Assembly: GCF_019355935.1 (NCBI RefSeq) | Contig: NZ_CP079925.1 | Location: 1,116,001-1,180,000, forward strand | DNA from: Comamonas sp. Y33R10-2 | Lineage (GTDB): Bacteria > Pseudomonadota > Gammaproteobacteria > Burkholderiales > Burkholderiaceae_C | Direction: 5' to 3' | Length of the DNA stretch: 64,000 nucleotides | Part shown: piece by piece, positions 41,647 through 52,500 of the stretch | How the letters are laid out: each line of letters opens with the position of its first letter | Position numbering within the stretch: the stretch's first letter is position 1 | Program-made: the position numbers and the translations under genes | The notes under the pieces: model-generated | The model's input: only the letters and a program-made list of their open reading frames with translations | The model's database searches: none | What the model was told of the DNA's origin: nothing

Positions 41647-41892
41647 ATGGACAAGATGGATAAAAGCGATTCACCGCTCTCGGGAAAGTCTTCTCGGCAA
41701 GAACTATCAGCTCTGGATGCGGATTTCATCCGTGTACTGGAGGATTTGATTGATGCCTTGCTGAGCAACGGCTCTTTACGCCTGACGGATTTACCCCCGC
41801 AGGCGCTGGAGAAGTTGAGCCAGCGAAAGCGTGTGCGCGAGCGTTTGCGTAATTCGCTGGACTTGATTGATGACGCTGAAGAGCTTTTGTAG
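41647..41892 (+). CDS. Small unknown protein of the lap cluster
   Basis: Acidic, helical 81-residue protein with no signal peptide or membrane segment. It has a Ser-rich start, LDADFIRVLEDLIDALLSNG, RLTDLPPQALEKLSQRKRVR and an acidic end DLIDDAEELL. I do not recognise it. It begins after the hairpin and ends 12 bases before lapB, so it is translated with the exporter. It could be a cytoplasmic helper of adhesin export, but nothing in the sequence shows this. A second ATG lies three codons in. Confidence 0.7.
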   Translation: MDKMDKSDSPLSGKSSRQELSALDADFIRVLEDLIDALLSNGSLRLTDLPPQALEKLSQRKRVRERLRNSLDLIDDAEELL

Positions 41893-41904
41893 GTTAGGTT
41901 GAAA

Positions 41905-44193
41905 ATGTCTCTAACAGACTTCGCGCCTTCATTGGCGCCGGTGCGAGCCAGCGATGAAACTGGACAAAAGGCTGCTGATGGCACGAGGCCAAAGGCTTCA
42001 CCACAGGCCGCTTCACCAGAGGTTGCTGTGTCTCAGGCGACTGACGACTGGCGCATTCCTGCGCATGAAACCCATGCTGATCCATTGCTCGACTGCTTGG
42101 TGCAGCTGACTCAGTTGCATGGCAAGCCCTATACCGCGCAGGCCTTAAGCAATGGCTTGCCGCTGGTCAATCAGCGTTTGACGCCATCCTTGCTGGCCCG
42201 TGCAGCAGCGCGCGCCCAGTTCAGTACCCGCATTGTGGAGCGCGGCCTGGCGGATGTGCCTGAGGGCTTGCTGCCAGCCATTTTGCTGCTCAACGGCAAT
42301 CGTGCCTGCCTCTTGCTCAAGAGCGTTGGTAACGAGAGCTTCTTGTTGCAATACCCTGAATCGGAAAGTCCGGTAGAGGTCGAAGCGCAAGCTTTGCTGC
42401 AGGAATATTCGGGGTTGATGTGCTTCGTGCGCCCGCAGTTCCGGTTCGAGCAGCGTGCTGCTCAGCAAGGCATGGAGCCACGCAGCAGCCACTGGTTTTG
42501 GGCAGTGGTGATGGACAACAAGCGCTTGTACCGCGATGCGCTGGTCGCGGCGGTACTAATTAATATTTTTGCGCTTGCCATGCCCTTGTTCAGCATGAAT
42601 GTGTATGACCGCGTGGTGCCCAACAACGCGGTGGAGACGCTGTGGGTGTTGGCCATTGGCATTTCTTTGGTGCTGATCTTTAACTTTGTGCTGACGACGG
42701 CGCGTGCCTATGTGGTGGATGCTGCGAGCAAGCGGGTCGATGTCAAACTCTCCGCCCAGATCATGGAGCGCGTGCTGGACTTGCGCATGGAAAGCCGCCC
42801 AGCGTCTGTGGGATCGTTCGCGGCCAATCTGCGCTCGTTTGAATCGGTGCGCGACTTTATTGCCTCTGCAAGCCTGACCACCTTGGTCGACTTGCCTTTC
42901 GTGCTTTTGTTTTTGCTAGCTATTGCTTGGGTTTCGCCGTGGATGCTGATCCCGCCGGTAATAGCGATTGGCGCGATTTTGTTGGTGTCTTTCTGGGCGC
43001 AGGCGCGCATGGAAGCGCTGACACTCAAGACTTTTCAGGCCTCGTCCCAGCGCAATGCCATGCTGGTGGAGTCACTGACGAATCTTGAAGCCATCAAGAC
43101 TTTGAACGCGCAAAGCGGTGTGCAGCGATTGTGGGAGTCTTCTACGCAATACATCGCCCATATGGGCGGCAAGATCAAGTTCATCTCATCCGGTACGGTG
43201 AACTTTGTGCAGACATTGCAGCAACTGGTCAGTGTTGCGGTGGTGGTGATTGGCGTGTATTTGGTGCAAGAGTCGGCTATTTCTATGGGCGGCATCATTG
43301 CTGCATCCATGATTGCGGGGCGCTGCCTCGCGCCCTTTGGTCAGGTGGCGGGGCTGATGATGCAGTACCACAATGCGCGCACATCGCTTAACTCTATCGA
43401 CAACTACATGAAGATGCCGGTGGAGCACCCTGCAGACCGCGAGTTCGTCTCTCGCCCCGATTTGCGCGGCGCAATTGAGTTTCGCAACGTGAGCTTTGCC
43501 TATCCGGGCAGCGACCAGGCCAGCTTGAGTGGCGTGAGCTTTAGCGTGCGCGCCGGCGAGCGCGTGGGCATTATTGGCCGCATCGGCTCTGGCAAGACGA
43601 CGATGGAAAAGCTGGTGCTGGGCCTGTACCAGCCCACCGAAGGCGCGGTGTTGATTGACGGCGTAGATGTGCGCCAGATTGACCCGGTAGACCTGCGCCG
43701 TGCCATTGGCCATGTGCAGCAAGACCCCATGCTGTTTTACGGCAGCCTCAAGCAAAACCTGCTGATAGGTGCACCGTTTGCTGGCGAGGCGGATATGCTG
43801 CGCGCGGCCCGCGTTGCAGGGGTCGATGAGTTTGTGGCCAACCACCCCAAGGGCTACGACATGCTGGTGGGCGAGCGTGGTGAGTCTTTGTCGGGTGGTC
43901 AGCGCCAGTCGATTGCCATGGCCCGCGCTTTGATCAATGACCCTGCCATGCTGCTGCTCGATGAACCCAGCAGCAATCTGGACAACCAAAGTGAAGCCCA
44001 GCTCAAGCGCCGCTTGCAAGAGGCATCAGCTGGTAAGACCGTACTGCTGGTCACGCACAGAACGGCATTGCTGACGCTGGTTGACCGACTCATCGTTATT
44101 GATAACGGAAAAATCGTTGCTGATGGTGCCAAGGAGCATGTTATTGACGCACTCAAGCAAGGCCGCATTGGCGGAGCAGGAGCGCGTGTATGA
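41905..44193 (+). CDS. lapB: LapB/LssB-type type I secretion ABC exporter
   Basis: ABC transporter with fused permease and ATPase, 762 residues, that drives export of the LapA adhesin. The N-terminal 150 residues form a C39-peptidase-like domain without the catalytic triad (LLDCLVQLTQLHGKPYTAQA and RACLLLKSVG), as in the LssB family. Membrane helices lie at about residues 205-330 and 415-460. The ATPase has Walker A GRIGSGKTT, signature LSGGQRQS and Walker B AMLLLDEPSSNLD. The ATG at 41905 was chosen. Its stop overlaps the lapC start. Confidence 0.94.
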   Translation: MSLTDFAPSLAPVRASDETGQKAADGTRPKASPQAASPEVAVSQATDDWRIPAHETHADPLLDCLVQLTQLHGKPYTAQALSNGLPLVNQRLTPSLLARAAARAQFSTRIVERGLADVPEGLLPAILLLNGNRACLLLKSVGNESFLLQYPESESPVEVEAQALLQEYSGLMCFVRPQFRFEQRAAQQGMEPRSSHWFWAVVMDNKRLYRDALVAAVLINIFALAMPLFSMNVYDRVVPNNAVETLWVLAIGISLVLIFNFVLTTARAYVVDAASKRVDVKLSAQIMERVLDLRMESRPASVGSFAANLRSFESVRDFIASASLTTLVDLPFVLLFLLAIAWVSPWMLIPPVIAIGAILLVSFWAQARMEALTLKTFQASSQRNAMLVESLTNLEAIKTLNAQSGVQRLWESSTQYIAHMGGKIKFISSGTVNFVQTLQQLVSVAVVVIGVYLVQESAISMGGIIAASMIAGRCLAPFGQVAGLMMQYHNARTSLNSIDNYMKMPVEHPADREFVSRPDLRGAIEFRNVSFAYPGSDQASLSGVSFSVRAGERVGIIGRIGSGKTTMEKLVLGLYQPTEGAVLIDGVDVRQIDPVDLRRAIGHVQQDPMLFYGSLKQNLLIGAPFAGEADMLRAARVAGVDEFVANHPKGYDMLVGERGESLSGGQRQSIAMARALINDPAMLLLDEPSSNLDNQSEAQLKRRLQEASAGKTVLLVTHRTALLTLVDRLIVIDNGKIVADGAKEHVIDALKQGRIGGAGARV

Positions 44194-45593
44194 GTGAGTC
44201 AGAAGTGAAAAAACAAAATCCTTCACGCTTGAAAGTGATGATGGCTAGGGCGCAGAGCTGGCTGCTGGATGGCAACGAAGGCGTGGCCACACACCAGCCC
44301 GATGATTTGAAGGCGGATGCCCAATGGGCAGCTGGCCAGCAGCAGGCGCGGGGCTCGCGCCTCTTGATTTGGGGATCGTTGGCGACGGTATTGGTTCTGG
44401 TGGTTTGGGCGAGCTTTGGCTCTATCGACGAAGTGGTGCGCGGCCAGGGCAAGGTTGTTCCTTCGCGCCAGGTGCAGGTGGTGCAGAGTCTGGATGGCGG
44501 TATCGTCAAAGAAATTTTGGTACACCCCGGAGAGCATGTCGAAAAAGGCCAGGTTATTTTGCGTATCGACCCCACTCGCTATGGCTCATCTCTGGGTGAG
44601 AACAAGGCTGAGCTACTGGCTCTAAAGGCCAAGGCTGCGCGCTTGCAGGCTTTGGCTTCGGGCGAGACTTTTAAAGTGCCTGAAGATGTGATGGCAGCAG
44701 CGCCTCAGCTCGTGGAGATGGAGCGGCGCATGTGGGAGAGCCGTTCTCAGGAGCTGAACACCAACGTCAATATTGCACGCGACCAACTGCGCCAACGCCA
44801 GCAAGAGCTGCGTGAAACGCAGGCCAACAGAGACCAAGCATCGTCTAGCTGTAGTTTGACTTCGGAAGAATTGTCCGTCACGCGCCCCTTGCTCAAGAGT
44901 GGTGCAGTGTCTGAGGTGGATTTGCTCAGACTGCAGCGTGATGTGGGACGTTTTTGCGGTGAGGCCCGAGCCGCCGGCGCGCAAGTAGGCCGTATTCAGG
45001 CTGCGATTCAAGAGGCTGAGCGCAAGATTCAAGAGTCTGAATTAACCATCCGCAACCAGTCCCGGGCCGAGTTGTCTGAAGTGCAGGGCAAGCTGGGCAC
45101 CTTGGAGCAGGGCAAGGTCGCGCTGGAAGACCGCGTCAAGCTTGCCGAGGTGCGCTCTCCCGTACGCGGCACGGTCAACACCTTGATGGCCAACACCGTT
45201 GGCGGCGTGGTGCAGCCCGGCAAAGACATTCTGGATATCGTGCCGTTAGATGACTCCTTGCTGATGGAAGTGCAAGTCAACCCGCGCGACATAGGCTTTT
45301 TGCATTCTGGTCAAGGCGCTGAGGTGAAGTTCACCGCATACGACTTTGCCATTTACGGCGGCCTGCAAGGCAAGCTTGAGCAAATTGGTGCCAATACGGT
45401 GACGGACGAGAAGGGCAACTCCTTTTATGTCGTCAAAGTTCGCACCGAGAAAGCGCATGTGGGCGATAACTCCCGCCCCATCATTCCCGGCATGCAAGCG
45501 GAAGTGCACATCCTCACTGGCAAGCGCACGCTGATGCAGTACCTGCTCAAGCCCATTTTGCGCGCCAAGTCCAACGCCTTGACTGAGCGCTAG
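44190..45593 (+). CDS. lapC: HlyD-family periplasmic adaptor of the Lap secretion system
   Basis: Membrane-fusion protein of 467 residues bridging LapB and LapE. A cytoplasmic N-terminus of about 55 residues precedes one membrane helix (LLIWGSLATVLVLVVWASFG). A lipoyl-like half-motif follows (GKVVPSRQVQVVQSLDGGIV), then a long coiled coil of about 200 residues and the second lipoyl/barrel part (EVRSPVRGTVNTLMANTVGG) with VIPGMQAEV-like ending IIPGMQAEVHILTGKRTLMQ. It overlaps lapB by four bases. Confidence 0.94.
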   Translation: MSESEVKKQNPSRLKVMMARAQSWLLDGNEGVATHQPDDLKADAQWAAGQQQARGSRLLIWGSLATVLVLVVWASFGSIDEVVRGQGKVVPSRQVQVVQSLDGGIVKEILVHPGEHVEKGQVILRIDPTRYGSSLGENKAELLALKAKAARLQALASGETFKVPEDVMAAAPQLVEMERRMWESRSQELNTNVNIARDQLRQRQQELRETQANRDQASSSCSLTSEELSVTRPLLKSGAVSEVDLLRLQRDVGRFCGEARAAGAQVGRIQAAIQEAERKIQESELTIRNQSRAELSEVQGKLGTLEQGKVALEDRVKLAEVRSPVRGTVNTLMANTVGGVVQPGKDILDIVPLDDSLLMEVQVNPRDIGFLHSGQGAEVKFTAYDFAIYGGLQGKLEQIGANTVTDEKGNSFYVVKVRTEKAHVGDNSRPIIPGMQAEVHILTGKRTLMQYLLKPILRAKSNALTER

Positions 45594-45625
45594 CTCTCAT
45601 GGAACAACAAATCAAAGGGAGCGGT

Positions 45626-46264
45626 ATGAGCACATTGCCTGTTTTGTTACTGACTCAGGATGCCACCTTGTGGCAAGGCTGGCAGCAAATCGCAGGACCC
45701 CAGTGGATGCCTGCGCGCGGCCAAAGTCTGGCTGATATGCAGCGCTGGAAGCAGCAAGGCCGCAGCCTCGTTGTTTTAGACGCAGCTTTGCCCCAGTTGC
45801 CTGCAAACAGCGATGCCCGCTGGGTGGAGTTGCTGCAAGGCCTGCAGGTGCTGGTGCTAAGCAACCGCCCCGGCGATGAAGAGGGGCGCCAGTTGTTGTC
45901 ACGCGGCGCTTGTGGCTACGCCCATGCGCAGTCAAGTGCAGAAGTCTTGTCCCGCATGTTGCAGAGCATGGCTGGCGGCAATATCTGGCTGGGCCGCTCA
46001 CTCATGCAGCGTTTGCTGCGCGATGTGGATGCCCGATTACCCGTGGCCGATGTGGATTGGGCTAGCGCTCTTTCGGCCCGTGAGCAAGAAGTGGCGAAAT
46101 ACGCATCGCTGGGCGACAGCAACGCTGAAATTGCCGAGCGTATGTCGATCAGTGAACGTACGGTGCGCGCACATCTGTCAGCTGTGTTTGAAAAGCTGCA
46201 GGTGCAGGACCGCTTGATGCTGACGCTCAAAGTTCACGGCATTGGCCGCAAACAACTGGCTTAA
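45626..46264 (+). CDS. LuxR-type response regulator inside the lap cluster
   Basis: 212-residue response-regulator-like protein. The N-terminal receiver-like domain keeps a candidate phosphorylation Asp (LVVLDAALPQL), but its N-terminal acidic pair is reduced to TQD, so phosphorylation is doubtful. The C-terminal LuxR helix-turn-helix is complete (LSAREQEVAKYASLGDSNAE, RTVRAHLSAVFEKLQVQDR). GGGAG before the ATG at 45626 favours it over the ATG at 45599. No histidine kinase is adjacent. It lies between the exporter and the adhesin gene and may control lapA transcription. Confidence 0.87.
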   Translation: MSTLPVLLLTQDATLWQGWQQIAGPQWMPARGQSLADMQRWKQQGRSLVVLDAALPQLPANSDARWVELLQGLQVLVLSNRPGDEEGRQLLSRGACGYAHAQSSAEVLSRMLQSMAGGNIWLGRSLMQRLLRDVDARLPVADVDWASALSAREQEVAKYASLGDSNAEIAERMSISERTVRAHLSAVFEKLQVQDRLMLTLKVHGIGRKQLA

Positions 46265-46269
46265 TGTTG

Positions 46270-46335
46270 ATTTTCAATTAAAAGTGCTTGCGGTCATTTG
46301 TATATAAAGACTTTTAGCTATCAATATAGAAGTGA
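46270..46335. repeat. AT-rich dispersed repeat, copy between the regulator and lapA
   Basis: The segment includes AAAAGTGCTTGCGGTC and GACTTTTAGCTATC. Over about 42 bases it aligns without gaps to the stretch inside cbiB (AAAAGTGCTTTTAGTC and GACTTGTAGCTATG). It lies directly before the strong terminator. Confidence 0.6.
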
Positions 46336-46346
46336 AAACTTCTACA

Positions 46347-46380
46347 AAACCTAAGGCCCGCATTTGCGGGCCTTAGGTTT
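46347..46380. terminator. Strong bidirectional terminator before lapA
   Basis: AAACCTAAGGCCCGCA and TGCGGGCCTTAGGTTT form a 16-base-pair stem with a two-base loop, flanked by A and T runs. It separates the exporter/regulator transcript from lapA, so lapA must have its own promoter in 46381-46539. Confidence 0.92.
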
Positions 46381-46539
46381 TTGGTAGATCTCAATCGAAC
46401 CAATAGTGCAGAAATCGGGCTGTATTGGCTTTGACGCCAATAGCGGCTAAGTAGGCTAACTCCTACTATCTCGTCAGAAATATTGGAGGGTTGTCTATGC
46501 ACGCCCCCGCAACCTAATTCATCAAAGAGGCAGATCACC
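46381..46539 (+). promoter_or_regulatory. Structured leader of lapA
   Basis: Between the terminator and the lapA ATG lie three hairpins: TATTGGC-tttgac-GCCAATA (46423-46442), AGTAGG-ctaact-CCTACT (46450-46467) and GGTTG/CAACC (46489-46514). The last ends 26 bases before the start codon. AAAGAGG at 46524-46530 is the ribosome binding site. A control role is inferred from structure only. Confidence 0.5.
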
Positions 46540-49500
46540 ATGGCGGCACAGACTATTCTCGTTACCAAGCTCACCGGTCAGGCGTGGATCCGTGGCAGTG
46601 ACGGTAATCTCACGGTCATCCATGAAGGCATGCGCATCCCCGCTGATGCCCAGATCGTCACGGCCTCCGGTAGCACTGTGCAGCTGCAGGCAGACGGTCA
46701 GCCCCTGCTGATCGTCGGCGAGAACCAGAATGTGCAACTCACGGCCGATTTGGTCCAGCCACCTCTGCCAACAGAAGCGGCTATCGCCAATCCCGCCAAC
46801 GCCGAGATCGATCAGATCATCGCTGCCATCAACAACGGTCAAGACCCCTTTGAAAACATCGACCCCACAGCCGCTGGCTTGAGTGGCGGCAGCGAAGGCG
46901 GCAGCACCTTTGTGCGTTTGGCAAGCATTATTGAAGCGGTGTCACCGATTGCGCTGGCTTATCCACGTCCAGCAGGTGCTCAGACTCAAGAACGTATTTC
47001 TTCAGGTGTCATGGTCGATGAGCAGCAGGCTCCTCCTCCTGCACCCCCTCTTGCCCCTGCTGCCAATCCTCTGGCACAAGCTGATCAAGGTCGTATTTTT
47101 GAAGACGATGCGGCTCCTTTGCGCGGCAATGTACTTGGCAACGATCAACTCGGTCAGGGCACGCTGGCGCAGCACAGTACTGTGCTCGTGGGTTCGGCTC
47201 AGGGTCAATACGGCGTGGTCTCGCTCAACACGGATGGCAGCTATAGCTACGTGCTCGACAACAGCCTACAGTCCGTGCAATCGCTGGCCGTTGGCGAAAC
47301 ACTGTCTGAAACCTACACCTACACGGTGACCGATGCAGCGGGTAGCACCTCGTCCAGTACCCTTACCATCACTGTGGTGGGCATGAACGACAACCCGGCC
47401 ATGGCTGGCGAGGTGACAGGAAGCGTTACGGAAGATGCGCAACTCACGGCGAGTGGTCAGTTAACGGAAACTGATGTAGATACCTCTGACACTCACACTT
47501 GGAGTGTTAACAACGGTGGTCAGGGCAGCTTTGGTAATTTGGTAATTGATGGCAATGGCAAGTGGACCTATACGCTGGATAACGATAATCCAGCAGTGCA
47601 GGCGTTGCCTGAGGGCGAACAGCGGGAAGAGCGCTTTGACGCCACCGTTGATGACGGACATGGCGGCACCGATACCAAAACGATTGTTGTGATCGTTACT
47701 GGCACAGCTGACTGGGCAGAGGTTAAAGCCGATCAAGAAGCAGGCCGTGTCTTTGAAGAAGGCTTGGTAGCCAAGGACGGTAGCAATACCACCTCAGGTT
47801 CGGTGACTGTTAGCGCCACCGACGGCGTGGCCAGCATCCAGCTGGGCAATGTGACCTACACCGTGGAGCAGCTCAAAGATGTGAGCAAGCTCGCTACCGT
47901 GGACACCGGAGAAGGCACTCTCAAGATCACCGCCTACGCCCCGGGCGCTGACGGCAAGAGCGGCACGCTGACCTATGAGTACACCCTCAAGGCGGCGCAA
48001 ACGCATGCGAATGGCCAGGGCAACAACACCCTGAGCGACAGCATTGCAGTGACCGTCACCGGCAATGGCGGCAGCACTGCTGCAGGCAATATCGTCATCA
48101 CCATCGTCGACGACATGCCTGTGGCCCAAGACATCACGGCCGGCACACTGACCGAAGACAACACCAGCAGCCGCCTCAGCGGCGACGTCACCAGCCACAC
48201 CGGCAACAGCTTCGGTGCGGACGGAAAGGCCGCCACCGATGCCGTCACATGGGATACAGCGGTCGCCAAGCTCGGTGCCGCCACCGTCAGCCTCAGCGAC
48301 TACGGAACGCTGACGTCCAACAAAAATGGCACATGGGAGTTCGTGCTGGACAGCAGCAAGCCCGCCACGCAGGCCCTTAAAACCGGCGACAGCATCAGCG
48401 TCTCGCTGAGCTACACGCTGACGGACAAGGATGGCGATACGGCCACCAAGGCCATCACCTTCACCATTCTGGGTGCAGACGACACCTCCAGCGTCACGCC
48501 CGTGCCTGGCGTGGGAGAGGATGCAGGCAAGGTCTACGAAGCAGGCCTGAGCTCGGTCAACGACAAGACAGAAATCACCACCGGCAGCGTGCAAGTCAGC
48601 GCCACCGACGGCGTGGCCAGCATCCAGCTGGGCAATGTGACCTACACCGTGGAGCAGCTCAAAGATGTGAGCAAGCTCGCTACCGTGGACACCGGAGAAG
48701 GCACTCTCAAGATCACCGCCTACGCCCCGGGCGCTGACGGCAAGAGCGGCACGCTGACCTATGAGTACACCCTCAAGGCGGCGCAAACGCATGCGAATGG
48801 CCAGGGCAACAACACCCTGAGCGACAGCATTGCAGTGACCGTCACCGGCAATGGCGGCAGCACTGCTGCAGGCAATATCGTCATCACCATCGTCGACGAC
48901 ATGCCTGTGGCCCAAGACATCACGGCCGGCACACTGACCGAAGACAACACCAGCAGCCGCCTCGGCGGCGACGTCACCAGCCATACCGGCAACAGCTTTG
49001 GTGCGGACGGCAAGGCTGCTACCGATGCCGTTACATGGGGTGCAGCGGTCGCCAAGCTCGGTGCCGCCACCGTCAGCCTCAGCGACTACGGAACGCTGAC
49101 GTCCAACAAAAATGGCACATGGGAGTTCGTGCTGGACAGCAGCAAGCCCGCCACGCAGGCCCTTAAAACCGGCGACAGCATCAGCGTCTCGCTGAGCTAC
49201 ACGCTGACGGACAAGGATGGCGATACGGCCACCAAGGCCATCACCTTCACCATCCTGGGTGCAGACGACACCTCCAGCGTCACGCCCGTGCCTGGCGTGG
49301 GAGAGGATGCAGGCAAGGTCTACGAAGCAGGCCTGAGCTCGGTGAATGACAAGACAGAAATCACCACCGGCAGCGTGCAAGTCAGCGCCACCGACGGCGT
49401 GGCCAGCATCCAGCTGGGCAATGTGACCTACACCGTGGAGCAGCTCAAAGATGTGAGCAAGCTCGCTACCGTGGACACCGGAGAAGGCACTCTCAAGATC

Positions 49501-52500
49501 ACCGCCTACGCCCCGGGCGCTGACGGCAAGAGCGGCACGCTGACCTATGAGTACACCCTCAAGGCGGCGCAAACGCATGCGAATGGCCAGGGCAACAACA
49601 CCCTGAGCGACAGCATTGCAGTGACCGTCACCGGCAATGGCGGCAGCACTGCTGCAGGCAATATCGTCATCACCATCGTCGACGACATGCCTGTGGCCCA
49701 AGACATCACGGCCGGCACACTGACCGAAGACAACACCAGCAGCCGCCTCAGCGGCGACGTCACCAGCCACACCGGCAACAGCTTCGGTGCGGACGGAAAG
49801 GCCGCCACCGATGCCGTCACATGGGATACAGCGGTCGCCAAGCTCGGTGCCGCCACCGTCAGCCTCAGCGACTACGGAACGCTGACGTCCAACAAAAATG
49901 GCACATGGGAGTTCGTGCTGGACAGCAGCAAGCCCGCCACGCAGGCCCTTAAAACCGGCGACAGCATCAGCGTCTCGCTGAGCTACACGCTGACGGACAA
50001 GGATGGCGATACGGCCACCAAGGCCATCACCTTCACCATTCTGGGTGCAGACGACACCTCCAGCGTCACGCCCGTGCCTGGCGTGGGAGAGGATGCAGGC
50101 AAGGTCTACGAAGCAGGCCTGAGCTCGGTCAACGACAAGACAGAAATCACCACCGGCAGCGTGCAAGTCAGCGCCACCGACGGCGTGGCCAGCATCCAGC
50201 TGGGCAATGTGACCTACACCGTGGAGCAGCTCAAAGATGTGAGCAAGCTCGCTACCGTGGACACCGGAGAAGGCACTCTCAAGATCACCGCCTACGCCCC
50301 GGGCGCTGACGGCAAGAGCGGCACGCTGACCTATGAGTACACCCTCAAGGCGGCGCAAACGCATGCGAATGGCCAGGGCAACAACACCCTGAGCGACAGC
50401 ATTGCAGTGACCGTCACCGGCAATGGCGGCAGCACTGCTGCAGGCAATATCGTCATCACCATCGTCGACGACATGCCTGTGGCCCAAGACATCACGGCCG
50501 GCACACTGACCGAAGACAACACCAGCAGCCGCCTCGGCGGCGACGTCACCAGCCATACCGGCAACAGCTTTGGTGCGGACGGCAAGGCTGCTACCGATGC
50601 CGTTACATGGGGTGCAGCGGTCGCCAAGCTCGGTGCCGCCACCGTCAGCCTCAGCGACTACGGAACGCTGACGTCCAACAAAAATGGCACATGGGAGTTC
50701 GTGCTGGACAGCAGCAAGCCCGCCACGCAGGCCCTTAAAACCGGCGACAGCATCAGCGTCTCGCTGAGCTACACGCTGACGGACAAGGATGGCGATACGG
50801 CCACCAAGGCCATCACCTTCACCATCCTGGGTGCAGACGACACCTCCAGCGTCACGCCCGTGCCTGGCGTGGGAGAGGATGCAGGCAAGGTCTACGAAGC
50901 AGGCCTGAGCTCGGTGAATGACAAGACAGAAATCACCACCGGCAGCGTGCAAGTCAGCGCCACCGACGGCGTGGCCAGCATCCAGCTGGGCAATCTGACC
51001 TACACCGTGGAGCAGCTCAAAGATGTGAGCAAGCTCGCTACCGTGGACACCGGAGAAGGCACTCTCAAGATCACCGCCTACGCCCCGGGCGCTGACGGCA
51101 AGAGCGGCACGCTGACCTATGAGTACACCCTCAAGGCGGCGCAAACGCATGCGAATGGCCAGGGCAACAACACCCTGAGCGACAGCATTGCAGTGACCGT
51201 CACCGGCAATGGCGGCAGCACTGCTGCAGGCAATATCGTCATCACCATCGTCGACGACATGCCTGTGGCCCAAGACATCACGGCCGGCACACTGACCGAA
51301 GACAACACCAGCAGCCGCCTCAGCGGCGACGTCACCAGCCACACCGGCAACAGCTTCGGTGCGGACGGCAAGGCCGCCACCGATGCCGTCACATGGGATA
51401 CAGCGGTCGCCAAGCTCGGTGCCGCCACCGTCAGCCTCAGCGACTACGGAACGCTGACGTCCAACAAAAATGGCACATGGGAGTTCGTGCTGGACAGCAC
51501 CAAGCCCGCCACGCAGGCCCTTAAAACCGGCGACAGCATCAGCGTCTCGCTGAGCTACACGCTGACGGACAAGGATGGCGATACGGCCACCAAGGCCATC
51601 ACCTTCACCATTCTGGGTGCAGACGACACCTCCAGCGTCACGCCCGTGCCTGGCGTGGGAGAGGATGCAGGCAAGGTCTACGAAGCAGGCCTGAGCTCGG
51701 TCAACGACAAGACAGAAATCACCACCGGCAGCGTGCAAGTCAGCGCCACCGACGGCGTGGCCAGCATCCAGCTGGGCAATGTGACCTACACCGTGGAGCA
51801 GCTCAAAGATGTGAGCAAGCTCGCTACCGTGGACACCGGAGAAGGCACTCTCAAGATCACCGCCTACGCCCCGGGCGCTGACGGCAAGAGCGGCACGCTG
51901 ACCTATGAGTACACCCTCAAGGCGGCGCAAACGCATGCGAATGGCCAGGGCAACAACACCCTGAGCGACAGCATTGCAGTGACCGTCACCGGCAATGGCG
52001 GCAGCACTGCTGCAGGCAATATCGTCATCACCATCGTCGACGACATGCCTGTGGCCCAAGACATCACGGCCGGCACACTGACCGAAGACAACACCAGCAG
52101 CCGCCTCAGCGGCGACGTCACCAGCCACACCGGCAACAGCTTCGGTGCGGACGGCAAGGCCGCCACCGATGCCGTCACATGGGATACAGCGGTCGCCAAG
52201 CTCGGTGCCGCCACCGTCAGCCTCAGCGACTACGGAACGCTGACGTCCAACAAAAATGGCACATGGGAGTTCGTGCTGGACAGCACCAAGCCCGCCACGC
52301 AGGCCCTTAAAACCGGCGACAGCATCAGCGTCTCGCTGAGCTACACGCTGACGGACAAGGATGGCGATACGGCCACCAAGGCCATCACCTTCACCATTCT
52401 GGGTGCAGACGACACCTCCAGCGTCACGCCCGTGCCTGGCGTGGGAGAGGATGCAGGCAAGGTCTACGAAGCAGGCCTGAGCTCGGTCAACGACAAGACA

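Noticed and set aside
46499..46514. CGCCCCCGCAACC in the lapA leader, similar to the B12-box core
   Set aside because: None of the other conserved riboswitch parts is near, and the bases are used by a simple GGTTG/CAACC hairpin. Coincidence is the better reading.
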